A DNA stretch of 42,282 nucleotides, from contig JANYGP010000003.1 in NCBI GenBank assembly GCA_025362315.1, forward strand, positions 1-42,282. Reading direction: 5' to 3'. This document shows, piece after piece, positions 24,323-32,755 of the stretch (position 1 is its first letter; each line of letters opens with the position of its first letter). The position numbers and the translations under genes are program-made. This stretch comes from Polaromonas sp. GTDB lineage: Bacteria; Pseudomonadota; Gammaproteobacteria; Burkholderiales; Burkholderiaceae_C. A model generated the notes under the pieces. It worked only from the letters and a program-made list of their open reading frames with translations. It had not been told where the DNA came from and did not search any database.

Positions 24323-24600
24323 CGGAGTCGTCCAAGACGGCCTGGAATCAGGTCTTGCACAAGCAGATATTTTGCAAGGGCATTGAAAGTTGTTCGTTCT
24401 GAAAGCGCATAGGAAGCCACGTTTAATCGCTAACACATCGCCGTACTTGGCTTCAGTTTTCTCATTTGCTTACAACCCCAAACGCGGGGCAATATTGGCG
24501 TCATCGTTTTGACGTCTTGAATGCTTACCATCACGCCACCCCAACGCATTTCCGATGGGCATGTCTCGGTCAGTGATGACCAAACACCTGGAGTTTTTTT

Positions 24601-25017
24601 ATGCACGATATTGTTGACACCGCCGTTGCCGCTGGCTCGTTCACCACACTTGCCGCAGCCGTTACGGCTGCTGGCCTGGTTCCTACTTTGAAAGGTACCG
24701 GTCCTTTTACCGTGTTTGCACCAACTGACGAAGCCTTTGCCAAGCTGCCAGCTGGCACGGTTGACGCGCTGCTAAAAGATATACCAAAGCTGAAAGCCAT
24801 CCTGACTTACCACGTGGTGGCTGGCAAGGTAATGGCAGCTGATGTGATGAAAATGGACGGCAAGGACGCTGCTACTGTGAATGGCGCACACGTCAAGATC
24901 GGCACCACGGGCGGCGTGACGCTGAATGGCACATCCAAAGTTGTCAAGACAGACATTGAATGCACCAATGGCGTGATTCACGTGATTGACACAGTCATCA
25001 TGCCGCCGTCGGCCTAA
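24601..25017 (+). CDS. Fasciclin (FAS1) domain protein
   Basis: The 138-residue product is a single FAS1 domain: [20 protein letters not shown], the H1 motif [20 protein letters not shown] (about residues 39-58), [10 protein letters not shown], and the H2 motif [18 protein letters not shown] at the end. Most bacterial FAS1 proteins are secreted or lipoproteins, but no signal peptide precedes this one; the ATG follows TGGAG and no in-frame extension exists upstream. The role (adhesion-like or metal/redox) is not known. A strong terminator follows. Confidence 0.9.
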   Translation: MHDIVDTAVAAGSFTTLAAAVTAAGLVPTLKGTGPFTVFAPTDEAFAKLPAGTVDALLKDIPKLKAILTYHVVAGKVMAADVMKMDGKDAATVNGAHVKIGTTGGVTLNGTSKVVKTDIECTNGVIHVIDTVIMPPSA

Positions 25018-25072
25018 TCTGCAGCGCCTGGCTGGCTGGGTGCTGCATTCAGCATTCTTGCCGGTCTTTACG

Positions 25073-25104
25073 AAAGCCCCATGTTTGTACATGGGGCTTT
25101 TTTA
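25073..25104 (+). terminator. Strong intrinsic terminator after the FAS1 gene
   Basis: AAAGCCCCATG (25073-25083), a six-base loop, CATGGGGCTTT (25090-25100) and a T tract. The 11-bp perfect stem with four consecutive G:C pairs is a clear rho-independent terminator; its A-rich left side may also serve the convergent SDR gene. Confidence 0.9.
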
Positions 25105-25113
25105 TGGCAAAAA

Positions 25114-25163
25114 GTGCCTGTAGCCCACGTAATATGGGCGTAAACAGCTCTTAAATAAATAGC
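25114..25163 (-). repeat. AT-rich ~50 bp intergenic repeat
   Basis: Reads TGCCTGTAGCCCACGTAATA, TGGGCGTAAACAGCTCTTAA, ATAAATAGCA; reverse orientation, between two convergent genes. Confidence 0.7.
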
Positions 25164-25221
25164 ATTTAACCTCTGCTTCAAACTGTGCCGGAAGCTGATC
25201 TGCGCTGGCCAACCCCAAAAA

Positions 25222-26310
25222 TTACGGCCCGCCGCCTGCACCTGTGCTGCCAAACACCGCGCCCGTTGTGTAGCTGGATTCGTTTGATGCCAGCAGCACA
25301 TAAATAGGCGATATTTCACCGGGCTGTCCGGGTCGTCCCATCGGCGTGTCCTGCCCAAACGTCGGCATTTTTTCGGCGGGTTGCCCGCCACTGGGTTGCA
25401 GTGGCGTCCAGTACGGGCCGGGCGCGACTGCGTTGACGCGTATGCCTTTTTCAGCGAGCTGTTTGGCCAGCGATTTTGTAAACGCAACAATCGCGCCTTT
25501 TGTGGCGGTGTAGTCCAGCAGCGACGCTGGTGTTTCGTAGGCCACCACCGAGGCTGTGTTGATGATGCAGGCACCCGTCTCCATCAGCGGTACGGCAGCC
25601 TTGGTGATCCAGAACATGGCGTACAGATTTGTTTTCATCGTCTGGTCAAACTGCTCTGTGGTGATGTCGAGAATTGTTTTTTGGGCCTGCTGTTTGGCAG
25701 CGTTGTTGACCACAATATCAAGCCCGCCCAGTTCGCGCGCTGCCTGGCTGACCAACTGCTCACAAAACGATTCGCTGCGAATGTCGCCCGGTATCAGCAC
25801 AACCTTGCGGCCAGCAGCAAGGACCTGTTTGGCGACTTCCTGTGCATCAGACTCTTCAACTGGCAGGTAATTAATGCAGATGTCTGCACCCTCACGCGCA
25901 AACGCCAGTGCCACGGCATGGCCAATACCTGAGTCGCCGCCCGTGATCAATGCCTTGCGGCCCGCCAGCCGGCCCGAGCCGACATACGATGTTTCGCCAT
26001 GATCGGGCCGGGGGTCCATCAGGCTGGTCAGCCCGGGCCAGGGGTTTTGTTGTGGCGATGAAGGTGGGTAGGACGGCGCTGCATAGGCCTTGCGCGGGTC
26101 TTGCAGAGCCTGCGCGGGCTGCTCGGGCTGCGCAGGAGATTCGGCAAGCGTGCCAGATCTGCCAGATGTGCCAGGGGTTCTGTCAGCTGTGGCTCCGGTA
26201 GCAGACGGCATACCCGTCAAGCTTGAAGGCGCGGCGGCAAATCCGGCACCGACACAGTCCAGCTCGCCTGCCTGCGAGGGTGCAATTTTTGATTCATCAT
26301 CAATTAACAA
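25222..26310 (-). CDS. Short-chain dehydrogenase/reductase with long N-terminal extension
   Basis: The start is taken as TTG 26310, six bases after GGAG (GGAGCTCACCTTG); the longer frame to 26370 has no ribosome site. The product is 362 residues. The first ~110 are Ala/Pro/Ser/Gln-rich and probably disordered, ending in the conserved PGLTSLMDPRPDHGETSYVG of the YghA-like group. Then comes a classical SDR: ALITGGDSGIGHAVALAFAR (TGxxxGIG), VNNAA (NNAG-like), a catalytic Ser in INTASVVAYE and YTATKGAIV (YxxxK). The substrate is unknown; relatives are often stress-linked. Confidence 0.87.
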   Translation of the reverse strand: MLIDDESKIAPSQAGELDCVGAGFAAAPSSLTGMPSATGATADRTPGTSGRSGTLAESPAQPEQPAQALQDPRKAYAAPSYPPSSPQQNPWPGLTSLMDPRPDHGETSYVGSGRLAGRKALITGGDSGIGHAVALAFAREGADICINYLPVEESDAQEVAKQVLAAGRKVVLIPGDIRSESFCEQLVSQAARELGGLDIVVNNAAKQQAQKTILDITTEQFDQTMKTNLYAMFWITKAAVPLMETGACIINTASVVAYETPASLLDYTATKGAIVAFTKSLAKQLAEKGIRVNAVAPGPYWTPLQPSGGQPAEKMPTFGQDTPMGRPGQPGEISPIYVLLASNESSYTTGAVFGSTGAGGGP

Positions 26311-26603
26311 GGTGAGCTCCTTTGAAAATAACAACATATGGGCCGCTGCGCAATACCGTTGCCAGCCCACGTGGCAAACAACAAACAGCAGCTCAGACGC
26401 AGAAGGCGTTTCAGCAGGTGGATAACCGCAGCGAGCCTGCGTAGGCGAACTGTGGGCTTTCGGGTACGCGCGAGCGCAGCCGCGGGCAAAAGCTGTGGCA
26501 ATCGCTCTCTGTTCAGCGCATGCAGCGGGGCGGCCACCGACAGTTGCGTTGCCTTGCGCGTCCTATGCTGGAAATGACCAAGCCCATGACAGGATCTGTC
26601 GAT

Positions 26604-26828
26604 ATGACTGATTTACAACCCGCTTCACCACCAGGCATGGAGCCCGACCGTATCGATGTCAACGACAACGACGCTTGCCAACACTGGGCCAAAAAGCTGG
26701 ATACCACTGCATCACAGCTGCGTGATGCTGTCGCTGAAGTGGGCGACCGTGCCACCGATGTTGAAGCGCATTTGAAGGGCAGCCGCAGCACCTCAAATTC
26801 GGATCGCGTGCGCGAGTTGGGCGGTTGA
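26604..26828 (+). CDS. DUF3606-domain protein
   Basis: From ATG 26604, preceded by AGGA, the product is 74 residues (MTDLQPASPPGMEPDRIDVN). The DUF3606 signature is present: RIDVNDNDACQHWAKKLDTT followed by ASQLRDAVAEVGDRATDVEA. The family is a short helical domain of unknown function, common in beta-proteobacteria and often stress-related in context. Upstream starts (26520, 26586) are possible but weaker. It is divergent from the SDR gene across a 293-base region in which I see no other gene. Confidence 0.8.
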   Translation: MTDLQPASPPGMEPDRIDVNDNDACQHWAKKLDTTASQLRDAVAEVGDRATDVEAHLKGSRSTSNSDRVRELGG

Positions 26829-27053
26829 TTGGCTTTGAGCAAGAAGGTTGAACGTGCGCGCATCAGTTCGAACCAAAACCTCGAACGCTCGATTGGTTTT
26901 AATTGATGAAAACCAAAAGTCCAGATGCCAACAATATCGATTGTGGGTCTTGCAAATCAAGTTTTAGCTTAGAGCGCAGTAAAACTGCCTCTTCTGTGCT
27001 TTTCAAACGAGAACAGCAAGTGCCGAATCTGCCTGCATCAGACAGCACACACG

Positions 27054-27788
27054 CTAGTCCATGTAATCGTCATATTTCTTTTGTTCAAAATCAGACAGCT
27101 TGGACCATGGAAACGCCGTTGAAACAGGGGTGCCAGGCTGAACCCGAATTGTGCGGCTGTAGCTGCCATCTGTTTTTTTGGATTCTATTTGAAGTGCAAT
27201 CTGTTTGGCTTCTGACCACAGCACACGATGTGTCCACTCCTTCGTTTGCTCCACCCGCCAGACACCGCCTTCCGGGCCTGCACCGGCAGATTTCATTTTT
27301 GCAATCAAGTCCGGTGGTACCAGATAAGCGGCCGTGTCCCACCGCCCGTCGAAACCTACCGTTCCATATTCTGCTTTTGGAATACTCACCACGACCTTGT
27401 CGAGCTTGTCAACGTAACGCAAATTCAAATTGCCGCTGTTGTCTTTTTGCAGCCAGCGAGCAGCAGTGTCAGTGTCGAGGTGTTTGTGGTTAGCCTTTGC
27501 CTTGACTTCGTGACTGTGCCCTGGGTGCCCTGCATGCGATGCTGAGCCAGTTTGCGAAGGAATAATTCGCTCAGTCCACAACGTGTCGCCCTGCCGGAGC
27601 ATGTTTTCCTGCCAGGTTTCGACGCGTGTGATGCCGGCTTTGGTCACCTGCCGGGTTTCGTAACTAATCTTGGCTTGCAATGCCGGCATGACTGGCGCTG
27701 TCGCAGGGGTCTGCGCTACAGCGGTCAGCGCTGCCGCCGACAGACAAGCGCCAATGATTGTTTGCGTCATCCGCAGGAATTTCAACAT
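27054..27788 (-). CDS. Secreted protein of unknown function, cotranscribed with alkaline phosphatases
   Basis: From ATG 27788, one base after the stop of the phosphatase gene, the product is 244 residues. MLKFLRMTQTIIGACLSAAA then LTAVAQTPA is a signal peptide with an AQT cleavage site. The mature part contains a His-rich loop (SHAGHPGHSHEVKAKANHKH), then GNLNLRYVDKLDKVVVSIPK and KTDGSYSRTIRVQPGTPVST, and ends YDDYMD. I do not recognise a family. The His cluster suggests metal binding (Zn for the phosphatases is an attractive but unproved idea). A longer frame start at 27869 lies inside the phosphatase gene and is rejected. Confidence 0.75.
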   Translation of the reverse strand: MLKFLRMTQTIIGACLSAAALTAVAQTPATAPVMPALQAKISYETRQVTKAGITRVETWQENMLRQGDTLWTERIIPSQTGSASHAGHPGHSHEVKAKANHKHLDTDTAARWLQKDNSGNLNLRYVDKLDKVVVSIPKAEYGTVGFDGRWDTAAYLVPPDLIAKMKSAGAGPEGGVWRVEQTKEWTHRVLWSEAKQIALQIESKKTDGSYSRTIRVQPGTPVSTAFPWSKLSDFEQKKYDDYMD

Positions 27789-27789
27789 A

Positions 27790-29202
27790 TCAGTATCCTG
27801 CTGCCGACTTGACCAGCCCAAATACTTTGGTGTTGTCCAGCGTACCTTTGAAGTTTGCCGAACCTGCACCGGCAGACATCATGATGACATCACCCCCGCC
27901 ATGCGTCTCGCTGCCCTTGCCGCCGCGGCGAACCGCTACTTCCTGCAAATAGTTGATGTCGGTGACACCAGGCGTTGTCAGAACGCTGCGGGTATCAGGA
28001 CGATTGGAGCCGCCGCCAAACACCAGCGTCGTGTAAGGCACGCCGTTTTTGTCTTTGTTGGGTGTACCGTCAACAAAGCTGTTGCTCAAGCCCAGTGGTG
28101 AATCCCCGCGTTTGCCATAGCCGTTGAAAGCCATGGTGTGGTCGTGATCGGCAGTGACAACAATCAGGGTATTGGCCAGTGTTGGATCAAATGTTTTAAC
28201 CTTGTCGATAGCAGCCTTGATGGCATCGTCAAAAGCAATCGTTTCGTCCAGAGCCCGTGCGGCATTGGTTTCATGCAATGCATGGTCTATGCGGCCGCCT
28301 TCGACCATCAGGAAAAAGCCGTTGGCGTTTTTGGACAAGATATCAAGTGACTTGACGGTCATTTGCGCCAGGCTGGGTTCTTTGTTGGGGTCACGATCAA
28401 GGTTGTAAGACATGTGGCCTTGCGCCACAGCAAAATCATAAAGACCCAGCAGCTTGGTGCCTGCTGCTACAGGTGCTGCACTCAAGCTGGGCAAATCACT
28501 GACAAAGCTGTAGCCCTTGGCTTTCATTTCAGCCACCAGGTCGCGGCCATCAGGGCGCCCCAGTTTGTTGCTCGTGGCATTGAAGGGCGTCCAGTACTGG
28601 CTAATACCGCCCATCAAGACATCAACGCCCGCGCCCAGTGCTGTGTTGTAGCCGGCACCTCCAGGCGCTGCCTGGCGTGCAATTTCATATTCAGCATTGC
28701 GGTGACAGACGTGCGCATAGGTCGCTGCTGGTGTTGCATGAGTCAGACGTGCAGTTGACACGACTCCGGTGGCTTTGCCTTTGGCAATTGCCAGCTCAAG
28801 CAGCGTCGCCGACGCTGCGCCGTTGCCTGTTGCAGGGCAGTTGTTGACTGAATTGGCCACATTGGTTGTGGCGTCTCTGCTGGGTGCAAACGCTTTGGTT
28901 GTTGCGTCAAGCGAAAGCGTTTCATTGCGGGTTTTGACACCGGTCATATAAGCCGCCATGGATGGTGCGCTGTCAGTGGTTTGGGCGTCCAGCGAGAAAG
29001 TCTTGATGCGTGCCGTGCGCGGCAGTTTGTCCATGTTCAGCGAGCCTTCTTCCTTGTACTTCAAGATTCGTGCCGCCGTGACAGTGACCGGTCCCATGCC
29101 GTCGCCTAAAAAGAAAATAACATTTTTGGCTTCACCTGCAGCAAATCCTGCTGCAGGCAACAAGGCCGCGATTGCCAGTGTTAAAAGTTTTTGTTTAAAC
29201 AT
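27790..29202 (-). CDS. Alkaline phosphatase, PhoA-type, paralog 2
   Basis: The 470-residue protein has a Sec signal peptide (MFKQKLLTLAIAALLPAAGF) and the PhoA fold: NVIFFLGDGMGPVTVTAARI with metal-binding Asp, nucleophile Ser78 in TTDSAPSMAAYMTG, HATPAATYAHVCHRNAEYEI, MVEGGRIDHALHETNAA and VTADHDHTMAFNGYG with metal ligands. It hydrolyses phosphate monoesters in the periplasm. It lies 70 bp after paralog 1 and is strongly similar through most of the domain, so the pair arose by tandem duplication. The two differ at the N-terminus (Sec here, lipoprotein for paralog 1). Confidence 0.95.
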   Translation of the reverse strand: MFKQKLLTLAIAALLPAAGFAAGEAKNVIFFLGDGMGPVTVTAARILKYKEEGSLNMDKLPRTARIKTFSLDAQTTDSAPSMAAYMTGVKTRNETLSLDATTKAFAPSRDATTNVANSVNNCPATGNGAASATLLELAIAKGKATGVVSTARLTHATPAATYAHVCHRNAEYEIARQAAPGGAGYNTALGAGVDVLMGGISQYWTPFNATSNKLGRPDGRDLVAEMKAKGYSFVSDLPSLSAAPVAAGTKLLGLYDFAVAQGHMSYNLDRDPNKEPSLAQMTVKSLDILSKNANGFFLMVEGGRIDHALHETNAARALDETIAFDDAIKAAIDKVKTFDPTLANTLIVVTADHDHTMAFNGYGKRGDSPLGLSNSFVDGTPNKDKNGVPYTTLVFGGGSNRPDTRSVLTTPGVTDINYLQEVAVRRGGKGSETHGGGDVIMMSAGAGSANFKGTLDNTKVFGLVKSAAGY

Positions 29203-29272
29203 GATTAATTCCTAAATGTATTGAGTTGGATGTGTTTGTGGTGTGCAAGCGCAAAGTAATCCCAAGTCAGAG

Positions 29273-30751
29273 TCACAAGCCCAAAGCTGACTTGATCCGA
29301 CCAAAAATATCGGTGTTGTCCAGCACACCAAAAAAGGTGTCTGCTTTCATGCCCACAGCCCCCAGAAACACATCAGCTCCGCCATGTGTTTCGCCGCCAA
29401 TACCTGTTTGCACAGCAGCTTCCTGACGGTAATTTTTGTCTGACACCACCAGGTCAGTCAGGCTTCCCAACAAACCTGCCCGGGTGCTGTTGATGCGGTT
29501 TTCACCGTTGCCGAACAAAAGGTTGGTAAAGGGCGAACCGTCGGCATCAAGCGCAGGCGTTGTGGGCGCCAGGTAATCACGCATCAAACCCAATATGCCA
29601 GGATTGGTCGGAGTGGTTTTGCCTGTCAACGCGCTGTAACCGTTCATGATCATGGTGTGGTCATGGTCAGCTGTTACGACGATCAATGTATTTTTCAGTT
29701 CGGGGTCGGTCAGCTTGACTTTGGCAATGGCTGCCTTGACAGCATCATCAAACGCTTTGCCTTCGGCAAGCGCCCGTGCTGCATTGGTACTGTGCAGCGC
29801 ATGGTCAATTCGGCCGCCTTCGACCATTAAAAAGTAGCCTTTTTTATTGCTGGCCAGTATGTCCATGGCTTTGGTGGTCATCTCACTCAGACTGGGTTCT
29901 TTTGCTGGGTCGCGGTCCAGCTCGTATGACATATGGCCTTCGCCAACTGCAAAGTCATAAAGCGCCAACAATTTGCTGCCAGCGGTCACAGGCGCCGCTT
30001 TGGTGCTGGCCAGATCGTTTGCAAAACTGTAGCCCTTGGCCTTCATTTCGGCTACCAGGTCGCGACCGTCGGGTCGGCCCGATTTGTTGGTTGTGGCGTT
30101 AAACGGTGTCCAGTACTGGCTGATTCCACCCATCAACACATCAACGCCGCTGCCCAGCGCGCTGTTGAAACCCGCGCCACCTGGGGCGGCTTGGCGCGCA
30201 ATTTCATACTCTGCATTGCGGTGGCAAACATGGGCATATGTCGCCGCGGGTGTGGCATGGGTCAGGCGGGCAGTTGACACCACGCCGGTCGCCATGCTGT
30301 TGCCAATGGCCAGCTCCAGCAATGTGCTGGAAGCTTTGCCGTTGCCTGAAGAAGGGCAATTGTTGACTGAATTTGAAACGCCAGTCGCAGTATCTTTGCC
30401 AGGTGCGATGGCAAACGTGTTCCCATCCATCGCCAGCACTTCATTGCGCGTCTTCACGCCAGTCATGTATGCCGCCATGGACGGTGCACTGTCTGTGACT
30501 TGTGCATCAAGTGAATATGTTTTGATAAACGCGGTTTCGGGCAACGTGTCGATGGCCAATGACCCGCTTTCACCTTCAGCGTATACCCGCGTGGCTGTCA
30601 TGGGGACGATGCCGTAGCCATCACCCAGAAAAAAAATGACATTTTTTGGTGTGGCTGCCTCAGCAGTGGGAATGCTGGAAACACTGTTGGAAGTGCAAGC
30701 AACCATGCCAGCGCTGGCCAACACGCCTGCGATTAAAAGTTTGAGTTTCAT
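29273..30751 (-). CDS. Alkaline phosphatase, PhoA-type, paralog 1, lipoprotein
   Basis: The 492-residue protein has a lipobox, AGMVACTS with Cys19, so it is anchored to a membrane, unlike paralog 2. Visible motifs are NVIFFLGDGYGIVPMTATRV, nucleophile Ser88 in VTDSAPSMAAYMTG, MVEGGRIDHALHSTNAA and VTADHDHTMIMNGYS. Compared with paralog 2 it has a longer loop near residues 385-415 (TGKTTPTNPGILGLMRDYLA). It is first in the minus-strand run, downstream of a possible Pho box. Confidence 0.95.
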   Translation of the reverse strand: MKLKLLIAGVLASAGMVACTSNSVSSIPTAEAATPKNVIFFLGDGYGIVPMTATRVYAEGESGSLAIDTLPETAFIKTYSLDAQVTDSAPSMAAYMTGVKTRNEVLAMDGNTFAIAPGKDTATGVSNSVNNCPSSGNGKASSTLLELAIGNSMATGVVSTARLTHATPAATYAHVCHRNAEYEIARQAAPGGAGFNSALGSGVDVLMGGISQYWTPFNATTNKSGRPDGRDLVAEMKAKGYSFANDLASTKAAPVTAGSKLLALYDFAVGEGHMSYELDRDPAKEPSLSEMTTKAMDILASNKKGYFLMVEGGRIDHALHSTNAARALAEGKAFDDAVKAAIAKVKLTDPELKNTLIVVTADHDHTMIMNGYSALTGKTTPTNPGILGLMRDYLAPTTPALDADGSPFTNLLFGNGENRINSTRAGLLGSLTDLVVSDKNYRQEAAVQTGIGGETHGGADVFLGAVGMKADTFFGVLDNTDIFGRIKSALGL

Positions 30752-30789
30752 AAAACGCCGTTGAAGTCAAAACCCTCACGTTAACTGGC

Positions 30790-30822
30790 GGATGTGACGC
30801 TTTGATGGCATTTGTGTGACGC
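30790..30822 (-). promoter_or_regulatory. Candidate Pho box upstream of the phosphatase genes
   Basis: On the minus strand the sequence has three half-sites spaced 11 bp: GCGTCACACAA, ATGCCATCAAA, GCGTCACATCC, ending about 40 bp before the first phosphatase start. PhoB half-sites follow the pattern CTGTCAT plus four bases; the match to CGTCACA is partial but the spacing and repeat are right. Regulation by PhoB is inference. Confidence 0.5.
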
Positions 30823-30972
30823 TGCCACTGCGCCGTACAGCGGACCAACGCAGTGTTCAGCCGAAGCAATATCTGCCCCGCTTGATTGAGTTGCGCTGCT
30901 TGACCGCACACAGCCCAAGGCGGCTCCGCAAGCCAGGTCGGGCGCAGGGTGTCCAAGTCTGATACCTTGCAA

Positions 30973-31028
30973 TGCTATATAAGTAATAGCTGCTTGCGCA
31001 TATTTTACGTGGATTACAGCCCTAAATT
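30973..31028 (+). repeat. AT-rich ~50 bp intergenic repeat
   Basis: Reads TGCTATATAAGTAATAGCTG, CTTGCGCATATTTTACGTGG, ATTACAGCCCTAAAT. It lies just before the stop of the histidine kinase gene in the gap between kinase and phosphatases. Confidence 0.65.
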
Positions 31029-31029
31029 A

Positions 31030-32568
31030 CTATAAATCAGGCGTTAAACTGGCTGTGGCAGCTGGGTACTGCTTGCCACTGGCGGACATGAACCGAACTG
31101 CAATCCGCGTGCCTGGCTCAGCGTCTTCGATTGTTAGCGTGGCATCGTGCTGATTGGCAATCTCCAGCACAATTGCCAAGCCCAGCCCCGAGCCGTCAAC
31201 GTTGGTGCCCAGGCTGCGGTAAAACGGCTGTAGCACCAGTTCACGTTCTGCCTCTGGAATGCCGGGGCCTGAGTCTTCCACCAGCAGCAGCAGCACGCCG
31301 CTGAAGCGGTCGCTGAGCAGACGCAGCGTCACGCGGCCATTTTGCGGTGTGTAAGCAATGGCGTTGTCCAGCAAGTTGCGCACCAGCTCTTTGAGCAAAG
31401 TCGGGTTGCCCTGCAAAGTGGTGGGCATGTCACCTGCAGCAGGGCCGTCGTAGCCCAGGTCGATCTGTTTTTCAATTGCACGGGGCACAGAGTCAGCCAT
31501 GACTTCATTGGCCACCTCCACCATGTCCACCGCCTGCTTGGGCAGGCTGCGGCCAGTGGCTTCAGCGCGTGCCAGGGCCAGCAGCTGGTTGACGGTGTGC
31601 GTGGCACGTATGCTGGACTTGCCAATGTGTTTGAGCGACTTTTTCAGCTCGTCTGCATTGGTTTCACGCTGCGCCAGATCGGCCTGCATTCTCAGGCCCG
31701 CCAAAGGTGTTTTGAGCTGATGCGCGGCGTCGGCCAAAAAGCGTTTTTGGGTGGTGAGCGATGCTTTGAGCCGGCTGAGCAGATCGTTGATGGACGACAC
31801 CAGTGGCGCCACTTCTTCTGGCACTGCGGCATCGTCCAGCGGACTCATGTCGTCAGGCTTGCGGGCGCGAATGCGTTTTTCAAGTTGCGCCAGCGGCTTG
31901 ATGCCGCGCACCAGCGCCAGCCACACCAGCAGCACGGCAAGTGGCAGCGTGACAAATTGTGGCACCATCGTGCCCTTGACAATTTCAGTGGCCAGCGTCT
32001 TGCGTTTTTCAAGCGTTTCAGCCACTTGCACCAGCACCAGGGCCTGGGTTTTGACGTTGGCGTTGCTGTTGCTGACCTTGGCATTGGCATTAGCATTGGC
32101 ATTGGCATTGGCATTGGCGGGTACCTCACCGCTGTTGTCAACCCTGATCCAGGTGTGCGCAACGCGGACGTCTTCGCCATTGATTCTGTCCTCCCGCAGC
32201 CGAACCTCGCCATCGACGGCTTTGTCTTCTTCAATCGGCGTCGGCAAGTCCTGCTCGCCGCCCAACAATTCACCCCGCGCGCCGCGCACCTGGTAGTACA
32301 CCAGGTCGGTGTCGTCAGCCCGCAAAATCTCCCGCGCCGGGCCTGTCAAATTAAATTGCGCCTGACCGTTTTTAACCACCACAAATTTGCTGAGGGCCTG
32401 CACATTGAATTCAAGTGCGCGGTCGAACGGCTTGCCGGCAATGTTTTGCGCCACCAGCCAGGTCAACGCCAGACTGATGGGCCACAGCAACAGCAGCGGC
32501 GTCAGCATCCAGTCCAGAATCTCGCCAAACAGACTGCGCCGCTCGCGCTGAAAGATTCTTATAGCCAA
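31030..32568 (-). CDS. Sensor histidine kinase, TctE-like
   Basis: From TTG 32568 (MAIRIFQRERRSLFGEILDW) the product is 512 residues; the ORF continuing to 32649 is translated from a GC-rich repeat and is rejected. There are two TM helices (about residues 20-40 and 195-215) flanking a periplasmic sensor domain of the 2CSK_N type, then HAMP-like, HisKA with phospho-acceptor His in FLADAAHQLKTPLAGLRMQA, the N box LVRNLLDNAIAYTP and the G boxes VEDSGPGIPEAE and GSGLGLAIV. Inside the periplasmic domain is a run of six Ala-Asn repeats encoded by a hexanucleotide array. Signal unknown; TctE senses tricarboxylates, but no transport genes are nearby. Confidence 0.87.
   Translation of the reverse strand: MAIRIFQRERRSLFGEILDWMLTPLLLLWPISLALTWLVAQNIAGKPFDRALEFNVQALSKFVVVKNGQAQFNLTGPAREILRADDTDLVYYQVRGARGELLGGEQDLPTPIEEDKAVDGEVRLREDRINGEDVRVAHTWIRVDNSGEVPANANANANANANAKVSNSNANVKTQALVLVQVAETLEKRKTLATEIVKGTMVPQFVTLPLAVLLVWLALVRGIKPLAQLEKRIRARKPDDMSPLDDAAVPEEVAPLVSSINDLLSRLKASLTTQKRFLADAAHQLKTPLAGLRMQADLAQRETNADELKKSLKHIGKSSIRATHTVNQLLALARAEATGRSLPKQAVDMVEVANEVMADSVPRAIEKQIDLGYDGPAAGDMPTTLQGNPTLLKELVRNLLDNAIAYTPQNGRVTLRLLSDRFSGVLLLLVEDSGPGIPEAERELVLQPFYRSLGTNVDGSGLGLAIVLEIANQHDATLTIEDAEPGTRIAVRFMSASGKQYPAATASLTPDL
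32077..32118. repeat. Hexanucleotide array in the kinase sensor domain
   Basis: On the minus strand GCCAAT is repeated (GCCAAT x4, GCTAAT, GCCAAT, then GCCAAG), giving (AN)6-AK in the protein. A unit of six keeps the frame, so slippage would change loop length without breaking the gene. Confidence 0.9.
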
Positions 32569-32584
32569 AACACACTCAGCGCAT

Positions 32585-32755
32585 GACCAGTGGTTTGTCC
32601 CCGCTTTTCCAAGTGGGGGCCACGGCTCCACGCCCCTCCATAGGGGCATGGACAGCCTTCAGAAGCACTGCCTCCGGCAGTGCAGCGCCCTGCAAGGGCA
32701 GCGGCCCCCTTGGGGGGCAGGGCGCTACACGCAGTGAGCAACCGTGGGGGCAACA
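32585..32755. repeat. GC-rich mosaic intergenic repeat between response regulator and kinase
   Basis: Holds CCCCTCCATAGGGG, CACTGCCTCCGGCAGTGC, CCCTGCAAGGGCAG, CCCCCTTGGGGGGCAG and a CGCAGTGAGCAACCGTGGGG end: several short palindromes in series. It separates two genes normally adjacent and may end or attenuate the transcript, lowering kinase expression; this is inference. Confidence 0.7.

Noticed and set aside
26903..27493. 196-residue plus-strand frame over the end of the secreted-protein gene
   Set aside because: Mostly antisense to the minus-strand gene at 27054-27788, with Cys/Pro-rich composition and no motif.
31342..32586. 414-residue open frame on the plus strand opposite the kinase gene
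   Set aside because: It is the antisense shadow of a clear histidine kinase; its protein has no motif and the opposite strand carries all conserved boxes.
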